Positions 25,540 through 34,971 of a stretch of 64,000 bases of DNA are shown in pieces. Position 1 is the first letter of the stretch. The number at the start of each line of letters is the position of its first letter. A program made the translations under genes and the position numbers. The notes below the pieces were generated by a model. The model was not told the origin of the DNA. It did not search any database and worked only from the letters and a program-made list of their open reading frames with translations. The DNA is from Gracilimonas sp040877545 (lineage in GTDB: Bacteria; Bacteroidota; Rhodothermia; Balneolales; Balneolaceae), in NCBI GenBank assembly GCA_040877545.1, contig JBBDNN010000006.1:1-64000 (forward strand), given 5' to 3'.

Positions 25540-26535
25540 TCAGGAATTTTCTATACCGGTAATAAATGTCCGGTTAATAATAAAGCTCAGTAAAAAAAGA
25601 CCGAGTGCAGCACCTAAATAATTTCCATATAGATCCTCGTAATCCGTATAAATCAATTCTTCTACTTCGGATTTTTCGAGATCATCTATTTCCTCATATA
25701 TATCTTCCAATTGATCGGTATCGGTTGCACGGAAATATTTACCACCGGTTAATTCTGCCACACTTGTGAGCATATCCTCATCAATATTTACCTGCACGTT
25801 TTGATATCGGCGCCCAAAAATGGGATCCTGAACAGGGTAGGGGGCTGTTCCTCTGGTACCGGCACCAATGGTGTAGATTTTGATTTCATAGGTAGCGGCT
25901 AAATCAGCCGCAGTAACAGGATCAATTTCTCCGGCATTATTCTGTCCGTCAGTGAGCAGGATTATAACTTTACTTTCAGCCTGACTGTCTTTTAAGCGAT
26001 TGATAGCTGTGGCTATTCCCATCCCGATTGCGGTTCCGTCTTCTATAACTCCCATTTGCAGATCATCGAGCAGGTTTTTTAGCAGGCGGTAATCAAGAGT
26101 TGGGGGAACTACCGTAAAACTTTTCATGGCAAAAGTTACCAGACCAATACGATCCGATAATCTTTTATCTACAAAATCTTTAGCCACTTCCCGGGCAGCC
26201 TCGAAACGATTTGGTTTTAGATCTTCTGCCCTCATTGATGTAGATAAATCCAGCACCATTACAATATCAATCCCCTCTGCATTTCGCTCTATGGTGGTGA
26301 GGCGCTCCTGCGGGCGGGCAAGTGCCAGTATCAGCAATGCTATCCCACCCCAAAAAAGAAAAGCCTGAACCCAATGTAAGTGAGCTTTCCAGTTGCCGGG
26401 CATATCCTGCAATAAATCCAGGGAAGAAAAAGAAAGTGAACTTCGCTTCTTGGCAAAATGACGGTATAAATATAAACCAATAAGCACTGGAAGTACTAAC
26501 GATGCCCAAAACCACTGTGGATTTGCAAATTCCAT
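25540..26535 (-). CDS. VWA-domain membrane protein, BatA/BatB type
   Basis: A 331-residue membrane protein. Two N-terminal transmembrane segments (about 8-25 and 58-75) precede a von Willebrand A domain (about 88-290) with an intact MIDAS: DLSTS, Thr in DGTAIGMG, and Asp in LLTDGQNN. A last transmembrane helix is at about 305-325. This is the BatA/BatB layout (Bacteroides aerotolerance), thought to act with a MoxR ATPase on envelope or stress functions. It overlaps the upstream BatD-like gene by one base. Confidence 0.88.
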   Translation of the reverse strand: MEFANPQWFWASLVLPVLIGLYLYRHFAKKRSSLSFSSLDLLQDMPGNWKAHLHWVQAFLFWGGIALLILALARPQERLTTIERNAEGIDIVMVLDLSTSMRAEDLKPNRFEAAREVAKDFVDKRLSDRIGLVTFAMKSFTVVPPTLDYRLLKNLLDDLQMGVIEDGTAIGMGIATAINRLKDSQAESKVIILLTDGQNNAGEIDPVTAADLAATYEIKIYTIGAGTRGTAPYPVQDPIFGRRYQNVQVNIDEDMLTSVAELTGGKYFRATDTDQLEDIYEEIDDLEKSEVEELIYTDYEDLYGNYLGAALGLFLLSFIINRTFITGIENS

Positions 26536-27527
26536 TATGCTCCTGAATTTTTAGTTTCGGGTCTCAAAAACTGTGCTTCATATTGAGATTTAAGATGTCC
26601 AACTCGAGCGGAATCTGCCTGTTTTGCACGGTTCATAAATTCAATGGCAAGTTGATAGGTTTGTTGTGCATCATCAAGGGTAGGGGTTTGTTTGGCAAAC
26701 TTTACCAGATCTGCGTTTCGTAAAATTCTTCTGGTTAAATCCAGCAATTCTTGGTCGGCACCATAAGCATCCAGATACCGCAGTAATTCCCTGGTGGTAG
26801 ATTCCAGTGCGGGAATCTTGTACAGGTCTTCATAATAAGTACGAATGGCGTCACTAATTTCACTATAAAAAGGTTTGAATTCTTTGGTTTGAGCAATTTT
26901 CGATTTCTTTTTTATAGAAATGAGTGTTTTTTCCAATTCTTTTAAAGGATTATAGAAAGGCTTGATTTGTGGTAGTGGTTGGGTCGGTTCGGATTCGGGT
27001 TCTTCCCTGAATTTGAACCACCAGATTAAAAAAGCAGCAAGTAAAATGGCGGCAAGAATCCAAGGCCACCAAGCACGGGGGAAATCAAAAATGGGTTTTA
27101 GCGGCTTAATGCTCGTATCACCTTCATCCACAAGCCTTTTAAGATAAACCGTTATCGGCTCGGTATACACAATTAAGGTATCCTCTCCAGTATATAAAAT
27201 TATAGGCATTTCAGGGATCTGTACATCCTCTGAACCAAAATATTGAAGACTATATGCCAGGCTATCTGCAAATTGTGAGAGTTTAAATTGTTGCCTGCCA
27301 GTTAATTCTAAAGAAGGGGGAAATAGATTTGTATCTGGAAAAACTATGCGGTTGTATTCTTCATCAAGCTGAAGAGCCACAGAGTACTGAAAAACATCGC
27401 CTGCTGATACACTATCTGTTGAGACATGCGTGCGGACAGTTTGGGCATCTGTTACCGCCGGACCCAAAAGCATTAACAGAAAAATAAAGAAGCTAAAGGC
27501 AAATAACCTTAGCGAAATGAATTTCAT
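26535..27527 (-). CDS. BatD-like membrane protein
   Basis: A 330-residue protein with a signal peptide (ending PAVTDAQ), a beta-rich extracytoplasmic region (about 30-150), one transmembrane helix (AWWPWILAAILLAAFLIWWF, about 155-175) and a helical cytoplasmic tail (about 185-310) with EISDAIRTYYEDLY and the conserved-looking LESTTRELL. The arrangement matches the short BatD-like or DUF4381-like partner found before VWA genes. Overlap with the VWA gene indicates a two-gene operon. No enzymatic motif is present; a scaffold role is inferred from the neighbourhood. Confidence 0.7.
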   Translation of the reverse strand: MKFISLRLFAFSFFIFLLMLLGPAVTDAQTVRTHVSTDSVSAGDVFQYSVALQLDEEYNRIVFPDTNLFPPSLELTGRQQFKLSQFADSLAYSLQYFGSEDVQIPEMPIILYTGEDTLIVYTEPITVYLKRLVDEGDTSIKPLKPIFDFPRAWWPWILAAILLAAFLIWWFKFREEPESEPTQPLPQIKPFYNPLKELEKTLISIKKKSKIAQTKEFKPFYSEISDAIRTYYEDLYKIPALESTTRELLRYLDAYGADQELLDLTRRILRNADLVKFAKQTPTLDDAQQTYQLAIEFMNRAKQADSARVGHLKSQYEAQFLRPETKNSGA

Positions 27528-27681
27528 TTAAAGATTCTGGTTGGTTGAATTTTGCAGCACGAAAAATATAACATTGTGTGGTAAATATTTTGCAAAACAA
27601 TGGAAATTTCCTTTTATGAAAGCACGCATTTAATTCTTATTTTTTTACTGTAATAAATATTCAAATCTACAGGTAGTTAGA

Positions 27682-28962
27682 ATGGTATTGAGAAAAGAGT
27701 CCGCAGTTGTAACACTCTTATTATGTTTATTTTTTGGTTCATCCTCTTGCATCATGATAGGTTCGGAGCCTGAAAAAGTAACCGCATCCCTCATCAGTAT
27801 TAACAGCTTAGTTGAAATTGAGGAAGGTATACAACTCGACGAATATGGCTTTAACCGGCGTGAGGCAGAGGTTATTGAGGGAAAGGTAAAAAGAAATGAA
27901 AGCCTTTACCTGATTTTAAGCGGTATGGATGTATCCCCACAGGTTATCCATGAGATTAATCAGAAATCAAAGAATGTTTTCAGGAGCAATCGTGTGAAAC
28001 CCGGCCAGCGGTTTATTGCCTATGCTGATGGCAATAGTGAAGCAGTTCGATTAATCCTGCATGAAAATGCGCTCGATTATGTGATTTTTGACTGGGAAAA
28101 TGAAATTAGTGTGGTTAAAGGCCAAAAGGAAGTCACGAAAGATATTATTGAAGCTTCGGGTGTAATTCACTCCTCCTTGTATGAAACACTGTTGCAGAAT
28201 GAACAAAGTACGCTTCTTGGCAACAGGTTAAGTGAAATATTTGCATGGCAGATTGATTTTTTCCGCCTCTATCCCGGTGATGATTATAAAGTAATTTATG
28301 AGCAGCAATATGTGGACGGTAAACCTTATGGATTGGGAAGGGTTTTAGCCGCAGAATTCACCAACAAAGGAAAAACATTTGACGCCTATTTCTTTGAATC
28401 TGAGGAACGCTCCTCCTACTACGACCGTAACGGGAATAGCGTACAAAAAGCTTTGTTAAAAGCCCCTTTTAAATTTTCTCAGCGGGTAAGTTCTAACTTT
28501 TCTCATAGTCGTTTTCATCCCGTGTTAAAGAGAAATATTCCACATCATGGAGTTGATTATGCTGCGCCTTTGGGCACTCCTGTTTTATCTGTGGGTGATG
28601 GAGAAGTATTAGAATCTCAGTACCGTGGAGCCAATGGTAATATTATAAAGATCAGGCACAATGGTACATATACTACGGCTTACCTGCATCTGAATGGATT
28701 TGCAAAAGGTATCAGGAAAGGAGCAAGAGTTAATCAGGGACAGGTGATTGGTTATGTAGGAAAAACCGGCCGGGTTACTGGTGTGCATCTGGATTACAGG
28801 GTGTATAAAAATGGTCAGCCTGTAAATCCCTTGAAAGTGGAATTACCTCCTTCTAAGGCAATTAGTGATGATGACAGTGATGCTTTCTTCGAAAAAGTGA
28901 ATCAGCTTCGTCAGGATCTTGATAAGATGGAGAAAAAGAGTACTGTAGTTACAAATAGTTAA
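27682..28962 (+). CDS. M23-family peptidoglycan endopeptidase
   Basis: A 426-residue protein, anchored or lipidated at the N-terminus (FFGSSSC-IMIG). It has an OapA/LysM-like region (about 60-130), a middle domain, and a C-terminal M23 LytM-type peptidase (about 275-395). Zinc-site residues His and Asp are in HHGVDYAAPLGTPV. The second metal motif reads GVHLDYRV, H-x-D where the textbook pattern is H-x-H. The family cuts peptide crosslinks in peptidoglycan. Its end overlaps the end of the DUF58 gene on the opposite strand by four bases. Confidence 0.85.
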   Translation: MVLRKESAVVTLLLCLFFGSSSCIMIGSEPEKVTASLISINSLVEIEEGIQLDEYGFNRREAEVIEGKVKRNESLYLILSGMDVSPQVIHEINQKSKNVFRSNRVKPGQRFIAYADGNSEAVRLILHENALDYVIFDWENEISVVKGQKEVTKDIIEASGVIHSSLYETLLQNEQSTLLGNRLSEIFAWQIDFFRLYPGDDYKVIYEQQYVDGKPYGLGRVLAAEFTNKGKTFDAYFFESEERSSYYDRNGNSVQKALLKAPFKFSQRVSSNFSHSRFHPVLKRNIPHHGVDYAAPLGTPVLSVGDGEVLESQYRGANGNIIKIRHNGTYTTAYLHLNGFAKGIRKGARVNQGQVIGYVGKTGRVTGVHLDYRVYKNGQPVNPLKVELPPSKAISDDDSDAFFEKVNQLRQDLDKMEKKSTVVTNS

Positions 28963-29834
28963 TAACGGCTTACTCGTCTTTTAAAAAAATTCATAAGCGG
29001 CTGCACATACGATTCATTTGTCTGAACCTCGACGGCATCAATTTTCATCTTTAACAGTTTGTTGTGCAGATTGGCTTTCTGTTCCTTCCTTCGCTTTTTA
29101 TAAACTTCTCGCACTTTCTTACTCGAGGTATCTATTAATTTCTCGGCACCGGTTTCAGCATCTTTCAAAGTAACCAAGCCTAAATCTGGCAGTTCATCTT
29201 CAAGATGATCGTTTATGATTATACTTACCAGATCATGTTTTTGATTAGTGATCCTGAGCTGTTTCTCAAATTCCTGATCCTGAAAATCTGAAGCCAAAAC
29301 TACTATAGCCCGGCGGTCTAAAAGCCGGTTGACGTATGAAAGGCCATCAGCAATTTTAGTTCCATGGCCTGTGGGTTTGGTAGTATACAGCTCCCGGATT
29401 AACCGCAATACATGGGTTCTTCCTTTTTTAGGAGGAACAACTTTTTCTATGTGATCGCTGAATAAAATTAAGCCTACTTTATCGCTGTTTTTTATGGCAC
29501 TAAAAGCCAGTACAGCACATAATTCAATGGCCAAATCCATCTTGCTCTGATTATTGCTGCCAAAAGTTCCACTTTGTGAAATATCAATGCATAGCATGAG
29601 GGTTTGTTCGCGCTCTTCCTCAAAAATTTTAATGAACGGATCTCCTGTGCGGGCAGTAACATTCCAGTCGATCTGGCGAATATCATCGCCATAGGTATAA
29701 GCTCGTACTTCCGAAAAAGCCATCCCGCGCCCTTTAAAAGCAGACTGATATTCACCGCCAAACAAAGTATTTACGAGACCCTTTGTCTGTATCTCAAGCT
29801 TGCGGATTTTTTTAATGATTTCTTTTGATATCAT
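28959..29834 (-). CDS. DUF58 domain protein (Bat/MoxR system)
   Basis: A 291-residue protein. I start it at the ATG at 29834 (MISKEIIKKIRKLEIQTK), the family's usual opening; an in-frame extension to 29984 would add 50 unrelated residues. DUF58 signatures are GEYQSAFKGRGMAFSEVRAY and YGDDIRQIDWNVTARTG. A VWA-like fold follows, with DISQSG and LASDFQ. DUF58 proteins work with MoxR ATPases and VWA proteins. Here the partners lie beyond the convergent M23 gene, and no moxR is adjacent; recO is divergent upstream. Confidence 0.85.
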   Translation of the reverse strand: MISKEIIKKIRKLEIQTKGLVNTLFGGEYQSAFKGRGMAFSEVRAYTYGDDIRQIDWNVTARTGDPFIKIFEEEREQTLMLCIDISQSGTFGSNNQSKMDLAIELCAVLAFSAIKNSDKVGLILFSDHIEKVVPPKKGRTHVLRLIRELYTTKPTGHGTKIADGLSYVNRLLDRRAIVVLASDFQDQEFEKQLRITNQKHDLVSIIINDHLEDELPDLGLVTLKDAETGAEKLIDTSSKKVREVYKKRRKEQKANLHNKLLKMKIDAVEVQTNESYVQPLMNFFKRRVSRY

Positions 29835-30058
29835 ATACAAGCGGATAAAATGTAACGGACTCCTGTTAGTGATTGACAGAAGATAAGCTACGAGAGCATA
29901 AAATCTCAAAATGTTTATTTCATGTACTGAAGCCACAAATGGAATAGTAAACCTGGCAGAAATGATTATAGCTGTTTTCTTCATCCCAAAATAAATGAGA
30001 ATATTTTTACGAACGACCGGTTTCTTTTTATAAAGTTCTAAGATATGTTCCGCCCCTC

Positions 30059-30787
30059 ATGATTGCACATACACAGGCCATAATTTTACGGGTAATAGAC
30101 TACCAGGAGTCCAGCAAAATAATTACTGCTCTTACGGCTGAGCATGGGAAAATTGCCCTTATCGCCAAAGGTGCCAAAAGACCAAAAAATAAACTTGCCG
30201 GTGTATTGGAAGTAGGAAGTATATTAGATGTGGTATACTATTATAAATCATCGCGTGGTGTTCAAACGTTAACCGAAGCATCTATTTGGTATTCTTCAAA
30301 GAATTTCAGGAAAGATTTTGAACGTGCTTCTATATTGTATGCGGCATTGGAACTGATTGCCCAGTTGGTTCATGAAAATGAAATAAATGAACCGGTTTTT
30401 GAATTTGCTAAAAATTTTATCCAATGGGTGGGGGAAGTGGAAGAAGCTCACCTTTCTATTTTTGCCTATGTACAACTTAGAATGGCTGAGATAAATGGAA
30501 TTGGTTTGCGGAAGAATATTGCAGATGAAAAAAGTGCCGTTTATCTGAATATATCGAGCGGGAGTATATCCGACATGGCTGAAGATGAGTTATCCTATAA
30601 ATTAACAGAAAATCAGGCTCAGTTTGTTTTAACCAGTATATCTGGGAAAAGCAGAAAAATTTTTAATTCAGGTTTAGAGAATGATGAACTGAAACAACTT
30701 GTTCACCATATAGACGTATATTTTAAATATCATATTGATGGCTATCAGGAACGAAGATCGGATGCCATTTTTGAACAGATGCTATAG
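30059..30787 (+). CDS. recO: DNA repair protein RecO
   Basis: A 242-residue recombination mediator that helps load RecA with RecF and RecR. The N-terminal OB fold is clear (AIILRVIDYQESSKII, EHGKIALIAKGAKRPKNKLAG), followed by a helical C-terminal part. The usual zinc-finger cysteines of RecO are absent, a known variation. The htrA-type gene starts 12 bases downstream. Confidence 0.92.
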   Translation: MIAHTQAIILRVIDYQESSKIITALTAEHGKIALIAKGAKRPKNKLAGVLEVGSILDVVYYYKSSRGVQTLTEASIWYSSKNFRKDFERASILYAALELIAQLVHENEINEPVFEFAKNFIQWVGEVEEAHLSIFAYVQLRMAEINGIGLRKNIADEKSAVYLNISSGSISDMAEDELSYKLTENQAQFVLTSISGKSRKIFNSGLENDELKQLVHHIDVYFKYHIDGYQERRSDAIFEQML

Positions 30788-30799
30788 AGAATTTAAATA

Positions 30800-32338
30800 A
30801 TGAAAAAGAAAGACCTAATACTTACTGCTGTTTTATTAGTTTTGATTGGTACGACGATGGGTACTTTGATAGCCCTTTACACTATAAATGAGGAACTTGC
30901 ACCACTGGCGGAAGTCCGAACCACAGAAATAAATAAAAGTTCAGATCCTTTTATCTCAGATGATGAACTTGAGGGAGCTGACGCTCGATTCCTGTTTAAA
31001 AGAATTGCTGAAGAAGTTACCCCAATGGTAGTTTATATCGAAGCGATTGTACCCATAGAAAATTCAATACCTGAGGAAGATATTCATGAGTTTGAGGAAA
31101 ATGAAAGCCTGTGGGATCGGCTAATGCCTCGCCAGGCCAGAACGGTTGGTTCAGGTGTATTAATTACTTCTGATGGCTACATACTCACCAATAATCATGT
31201 AATAGAAGGTGCTATAAAAAAAGGGCTTCGGGTGGTATTATCTGATAAAAGAGAATATTCTGCAAAAATTGTTGGCCGGGACACCAGTACAGATTTAGCA
31301 GTCATTAAAATAAACGCCACTAATGTGGCGGCAATTACAGTGGGAAATTCCGAGTTGCTGGATGTAGGTGAATGGGTGTTGGCAATAGGAAATCCTTTTA
31401 GGTTACAGTCTACTGTAACAGCGGGAATTGTTAGTGCCCTCAGCCGGGATGTGCAGATAATTAACGACCGGATGCGAATTGAAAGTTTTATTCAAACCGA
31501 TGCAGCCATTAACAAAGGCAATAGCGGCGGAGCATTGGTAAATACAAGTGGACAATTGATTGGCATCAACACCGCTATTGCCTCCCAGTCAGGGGCATAC
31601 CAGGGTTACGGATTTGCAGTACCCAGTAATCTGGCAATTAAAATTGCCCAGGATTTAATTGAATATGGTGAAGTGAGACGCGCGCTACTTGGAGTAACCA
31701 TAGCCAGTGTGGATTATAATCGTGCAAAAGAAATTGGTATGGAAAGTGTTCGCGGTGTAGAGATTTTAAGTGTGAGTGATAATGGTGCCGCTAAAGAATC
31801 GGGTCTTGAAACCGGAGATATAGTTTTGAAAGTAAATGAAACAGAAGTAAATGAATCTAATGAGCTTCAACAGCAGGTAGCTGTGCTAAATCCCGGTGAA
31901 AATGTGAGGCTTACAATTTGGAGAAATGGCAAAGAAATTGTGAAGGATGTATTTTTAACTTTTAGGGAGTCATCACCAATGCCAGAAATTGCAGAACTCG
32001 AACAGCCCCAAATAGAAGAAGAAAGATATGATGGGCATGATTTGGGAGTGGCTTTTAAAGAATTCGAAATGGGGTTTCGAGTAATGGCAATAGCAAAGCC
32101 GGATAATCCTAAAACTTTTGATATAATTGTAACACAGGTTAAAAAATACTCTGAAGCCTGGAATCGTGGTCTTCGGGAAGATCAGCTAATAATACAGGTA
32201 AATGAAGAAAAGGTAGAAGATATTTCTACCTTAAATGAACTTATACAAAAAAATATAACTGCAAACGGATCGGTAATACTCGGCATTATCAATGAAGAAG
32301 ACGCCCGGGGATTTATCGAATTAAAAAAAGAAAATTAA
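30800..32338 (+). CDS. DegP/HtrA-type periplasmic serine protease with PDZ domains
   Basis: A 512-residue S1C protease. The N-terminal segment (LILTAVLLVLIGTTMGTLIA) anchors or exports it. The catalytic triad is His in ILTNNHVIEGA, Asp in DTSTDLAVIKI and Ser in NKGNSGGALVN. The first PDZ domain (about 295-385, RALLGVTIASVD, GAAKESGLETGDIV) is clear and a second, more divergent one occupies about 410-505. The family degrades or refolds damaged envelope proteins. It is followed two bases later by a lipoprotein gene. Confidence 0.93.
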   Translation: MKKKDLILTAVLLVLIGTTMGTLIALYTINEELAPLAEVRTTEINKSSDPFISDDELEGADARFLFKRIAEEVTPMVVYIEAIVPIENSIPEEDIHEFEENESLWDRLMPRQARTVGSGVLITSDGYILTNNHVIEGAIKKGLRVVLSDKREYSAKIVGRDTSTDLAVIKINATNVAAITVGNSELLDVGEWVLAIGNPFRLQSTVTAGIVSALSRDVQIINDRMRIESFIQTDAAINKGNSGGALVNTSGQLIGINTAIASQSGAYQGYGFAVPSNLAIKIAQDLIEYGEVRRALLGVTIASVDYNRAKEIGMESVRGVEILSVSDNGAAKESGLETGDIVLKVNETEVNESNELQQQVAVLNPGENVRLTIWRNGKEIVKDVFLTFRESSPMPEIAELEQPQIEEERYDGHDLGVAFKEFEMGFRVMAIAKPDNPKTFDIIVTQVKKYSEAWNRGLREDQLIIQVNEEKVEDISTLNELIQKNITANGSVILGIINEEDARGFIELKKEN

Positions 32339-32340
32339 AA

Positions 32341-32874
32341 ATGCTCAAGTACAAGAGCGGATTACTCTGCATCCTCCTCATTACTTTCATAACAATTTCA
32401 TGTTCACCAACCGAAACAGTTACCAGCTCTGCCACAGGTTCTGAATTTCCGGTGTGGTATGAAAATGCGGGATTTACCTCCGACTCTGTATTTTTTTCAG
32501 CCTATGCTACCGCAGTTTCCTCCGATTCGCTAAAATCAATTTCAAGGGCAGAAGAACAAGCCCGCTTCAACCTGGAAAGTCGAATAGCAGAAAAGCTTGA
32601 AACCGTTCGCAATCAGCTGGAGGAAAGGGGATCAACCTATGCCCGAAATTCCGACTTTATACTTACCCTCAGAAATGCACACGCACCAGTGGAGACGCAT
32701 GCAGAATTATCTGAAGGAATAGCCATAGCAAATGAGAATCATTTTCGGGGGTTTGCAAAGGTCTCTGTCAGCAAAGATGCCTTAGGTGATTTATTGGAAG
32801 CTGGTTTTGCTGGAAAGGGTTCCTTCTGGGCAGAATTTAGTAGATCTGATGCATATTATGGTGAGCTACAGTAG
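32341..32874 (+). CDS. LPP20-like lipoprotein
   Basis: A 177-residue lipoprotein: the signal peptide ends in ITISC-SPTE. The mature part includes PVWYENAGFTSDSVFFSAYATAV and a long amphipathic helix (SRAEEQARFNLESRIAEKLE), then VSVSKDALGDLL. This 'named by alternating helices, self-identifying SISRAEEQAR' pattern resembles the LPP20 fold. It sits two bases after the DegP-type gene, so it is translationally linked to an envelope quality-control protease. Its function is unknown. Confidence 0.65.
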   Translation: MLKYKSGLLCILLITFITISCSPTETVTSSATGSEFPVWYENAGFTSDSVFFSAYATAVSSDSLKSISRAEEQARFNLESRIAEKLETVRNQLEERGSTYARNSDFILTLRNAHAPVETHAELSEGIAIANENHFRGFAKVSVSKDALGDLLEAGFAGKGSFWAEFSRSDAYYGELQ

Positions 32875-33107
32875 CATTTTTACTGTGGTTTTTAAATCCC
32901 AAGACCCTTTTAAGACACCATTTCTTCTCCATTTGCCCTTCTGAGAGAAATTTGAGGAGTGTCATAAAAATTTCTACAAACAAATGGAAATTAATGTTAC
33001 CAATATTTAAGGCTTCATTATTTATTATTGGCCTGTAATAATGGTTCTTTTCCTGTGGCTTGAAAATATATAGCTGGAGTCATAAAAAAGAAGAAAATTA
33101 CAGTTGA
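32875..33107. other. Intergenic region without a recognised feature
   Basis: AT-rich. I see neither a clear Rho-independent terminator for the protease/lipoprotein pair nor a recognisable gene. Confidence 0.5.
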
Positions 33108-33314
33108 AATTTTGAAGGTGAAGTACCAATCGAGGTATTAAACAAAAATGAACTTGAAGGATATTTCCCTCCATACATCATAAGGGTCAAAATCAGGATC
33201 TTTTTTATCTGTGGGGAAAAGGTATATCGATTAAGGCATAACCGGCAATGTGGAATATTCTGCTCAAGAACTGTAGAAAATATTTCCTGCAACGATTGTT
33301 TATTTAGCCTTTAA
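33108..33314 (+). pseudogene. Start-less Cys-rich reading frame, possibly frameshifted
   Basis: An open frame of 68 codons lies between an in-frame TGA (33105-33107) and TAA (33312-33314) with no ATG, GTG or TTG that fits. It reads protein-like: EVPIEVLNKNELEGYFPPYI, then a basic stretch, and CGIFC and CNDC near the end, like a zinc-binding knuckle. The frame one base over (KKITVEILKVKY) is open just upstream, so a single-base shift near 33110-33120 may have split a small protein. I cannot assign a family. Confidence 0.3.
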
Positions 33315-33410
33315 TTTCCCTTGAAGAATGTTAATAAATCAAAAAGTTATTGTATACGTATTTTTCATAAAAAGGCAACTCGTTTTGCCTGTTATGGTTT
33401 GGAAGATATA

Positions 33411-34940
33411 ATGAAAAAACAAAAACATACTGAAGAAGAGTCAAGAAGGAATAGAGAACAAGGAATTTCAGAACAAGGATACTTAAATAGTAACAGTTAT
33501 TTAAAAACGTTAATAGAGAATACTCTCGATATTATAATGGTATTAAGCTGTGATGGAACTATACGATTCTTAAGTAAGTCTGCTGAAAAGATAGTAGGAA
33601 ATCAGCCTGATATAGTAATGGGAAGTAATATAATTGATTTTATACATCCCCGGGAAAGGGAGGATTTTAAATCTCGTTTTTCAAATCTGGTTAATGATAA
33701 AAAGAATACAGATTACTCAGAATTTAAAATCAGGCACAGGAATGGTGAAATCCGGTATATTGAAAGTATTGCTAAAAAAATAAATGATCCCGATGGAGAA
33801 CCATGCATAATGGTAAATGCGAGGGATGTAACTGAACGGAATAATGTTCAGAAAATATTAGAGAAAAGCCAAAAACAGCTTTCTATAGCACAAAAAATCG
33901 CTCAGGTTGGCAGTTGGGAATGGGATATAAATGAAGATGTGGTAAGATGCTCTAAAGAATTACAAAGAATTTACGGGGTAAATAAAAGCAAGGAGATAAA
34001 TGATCGTGAAGATTTTTTGAAGTACCTGCATCAGGGAGATCGAGAGTATTTTATTGCTGTTATAGAAAATGCCCTGAAAAGTAAAAGCACATTTCAAGTA
34101 GAATATAGAATAGTTCGAACTGATGAGGTTGTAAGAAAAATGCTATCCAAAGGTGAAGTGGTTTGTGACAAAAGAGGAGATCCTAAAAAAATAATCGCTA
34201 GTGGACAAGATATCACCGACCTGAAAAAAGCAGAACATCAATTATTGGAATACAGTGAACAGCTAAAAAATTATAATATTAAGCAGGATATGATCATAGA
34301 AAATGAGCGTGTCCAAATTGCCAGGGATATTCATGATGAACTGGGGCAAGTATTGGCTGTTTTGAAAATGGATATTTATCTGCTAAAGGAAAGAGCAAAA
34401 CAAGAAATTGGCGATAAGTTTTCAGCTGGTATTACCGAAGATATACGAAGCATTTTTAAGAGATTTGATACTTTGATAAATTCTGTTCAGCGAATTACAA
34501 CAAATCTTAGGCCGGAAGTAATTGATGATCTTGAATTAGGAGAAGCTATTAAATGGCAGTGCAAAGATTTTGAAGAGAAGACTGGCATTCAGTGCAATTA
34601 CATAAATGATTCTGAAAGTCTAAAGGATATGATTAAGGAGTATAAAAATGCTATATACAGAATCTTGCAGCAGGCTTTAAAAAATGTGAAAGAACATGCC
34701 GGTGCAACAAAAGCCAAAGTAAAATTAAAGTTGAATGATTCTTTTTTAACGCTTAAGGTGTGGGATAATGGGGCCGGGATTAAAGATGAAGAGGTGCTAC
34801 ATCCAAACTCATTGGGACTGTTAAGCATGCGCGAACGCAGCCATTATTTAGGAGGAGATATTTCGATAGTTGGGAAGGAGAAAGAAGGAACAACCGTAAT
34901 TCTTAAAATTCCGGTAGATGAGATCATTTTTAAATATTAG
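33411..34940 (+). CDS. PAS-domain sensor histidine kinase (NarL-system type)
   Basis: A 509-residue kinase. I start at ATG 33411, with GGAAG seven bases upstream, because the 30 residues added by an upstream TTG (33321) have no domain. It is soluble, with no transmembrane segment. PAS domain 1 is at about 25-140 (IRFLSKSAEKIVG, RHRNGEIRYIESIAKK) and PAS 2 at about 155-280 (ISEKEINDREDF-like region, VEYRIVRTDE). The HisKA_3 dimerisation box is ERVQIARDIHDELGQVLA (His in DIHDELGQ). The HATPase domain carries WDNGAGI and SLGLLSMRERSHYLGG. This family pairs with NarL/FixJ regulators, and one begins 31 bases downstream. Confidence 0.92.
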   Translation: MKKQKHTEEESRRNREQGISEQGYLNSNSYLKTLIENTLDIIMVLSCDGTIRFLSKSAEKIVGNQPDIVMGSNIIDFIHPREREDFKSRFSNLVNDKKNTDYSEFKIRHRNGEIRYIESIAKKINDPDGEPCIMVNARDVTERNNVQKILEKSQKQLSIAQKIAQVGSWEWDINEDVVRCSKELQRIYGVNKSKEINDREDFLKYLHQGDREYFIAVIENALKSKSTFQVEYRIVRTDEVVRKMLSKGEVVCDKRGDPKKIIASGQDITDLKKAEHQLLEYSEQLKNYNIKQDMIIENERVQIARDIHDELGQVLAVLKMDIYLLKERAKQEIGDKFSAGITEDIRSIFKRFDTLINSVQRITTNLRPEVIDDLELGEAIKWQCKDFEEKTGIQCNYINDSESLKDMIKEYKNAIYRILQQALKNVKEHAGATKAKVKLKLNDSFLTLKVWDNGAGIKDEEVLHPNSLGLLSMRERSHYLGGDISIVGKEKEGTTVILKIPVDEIIFKY

Positions 34941-34971
34941 ATTATAGCAATATATAACAACTGAGGTAACT

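Noticed and set aside
29835..29984. N-terminal extension of the DUF58 protein
   Set aside because: Fifty residues with no similarity to the family, and a good ATG exists at 29834.
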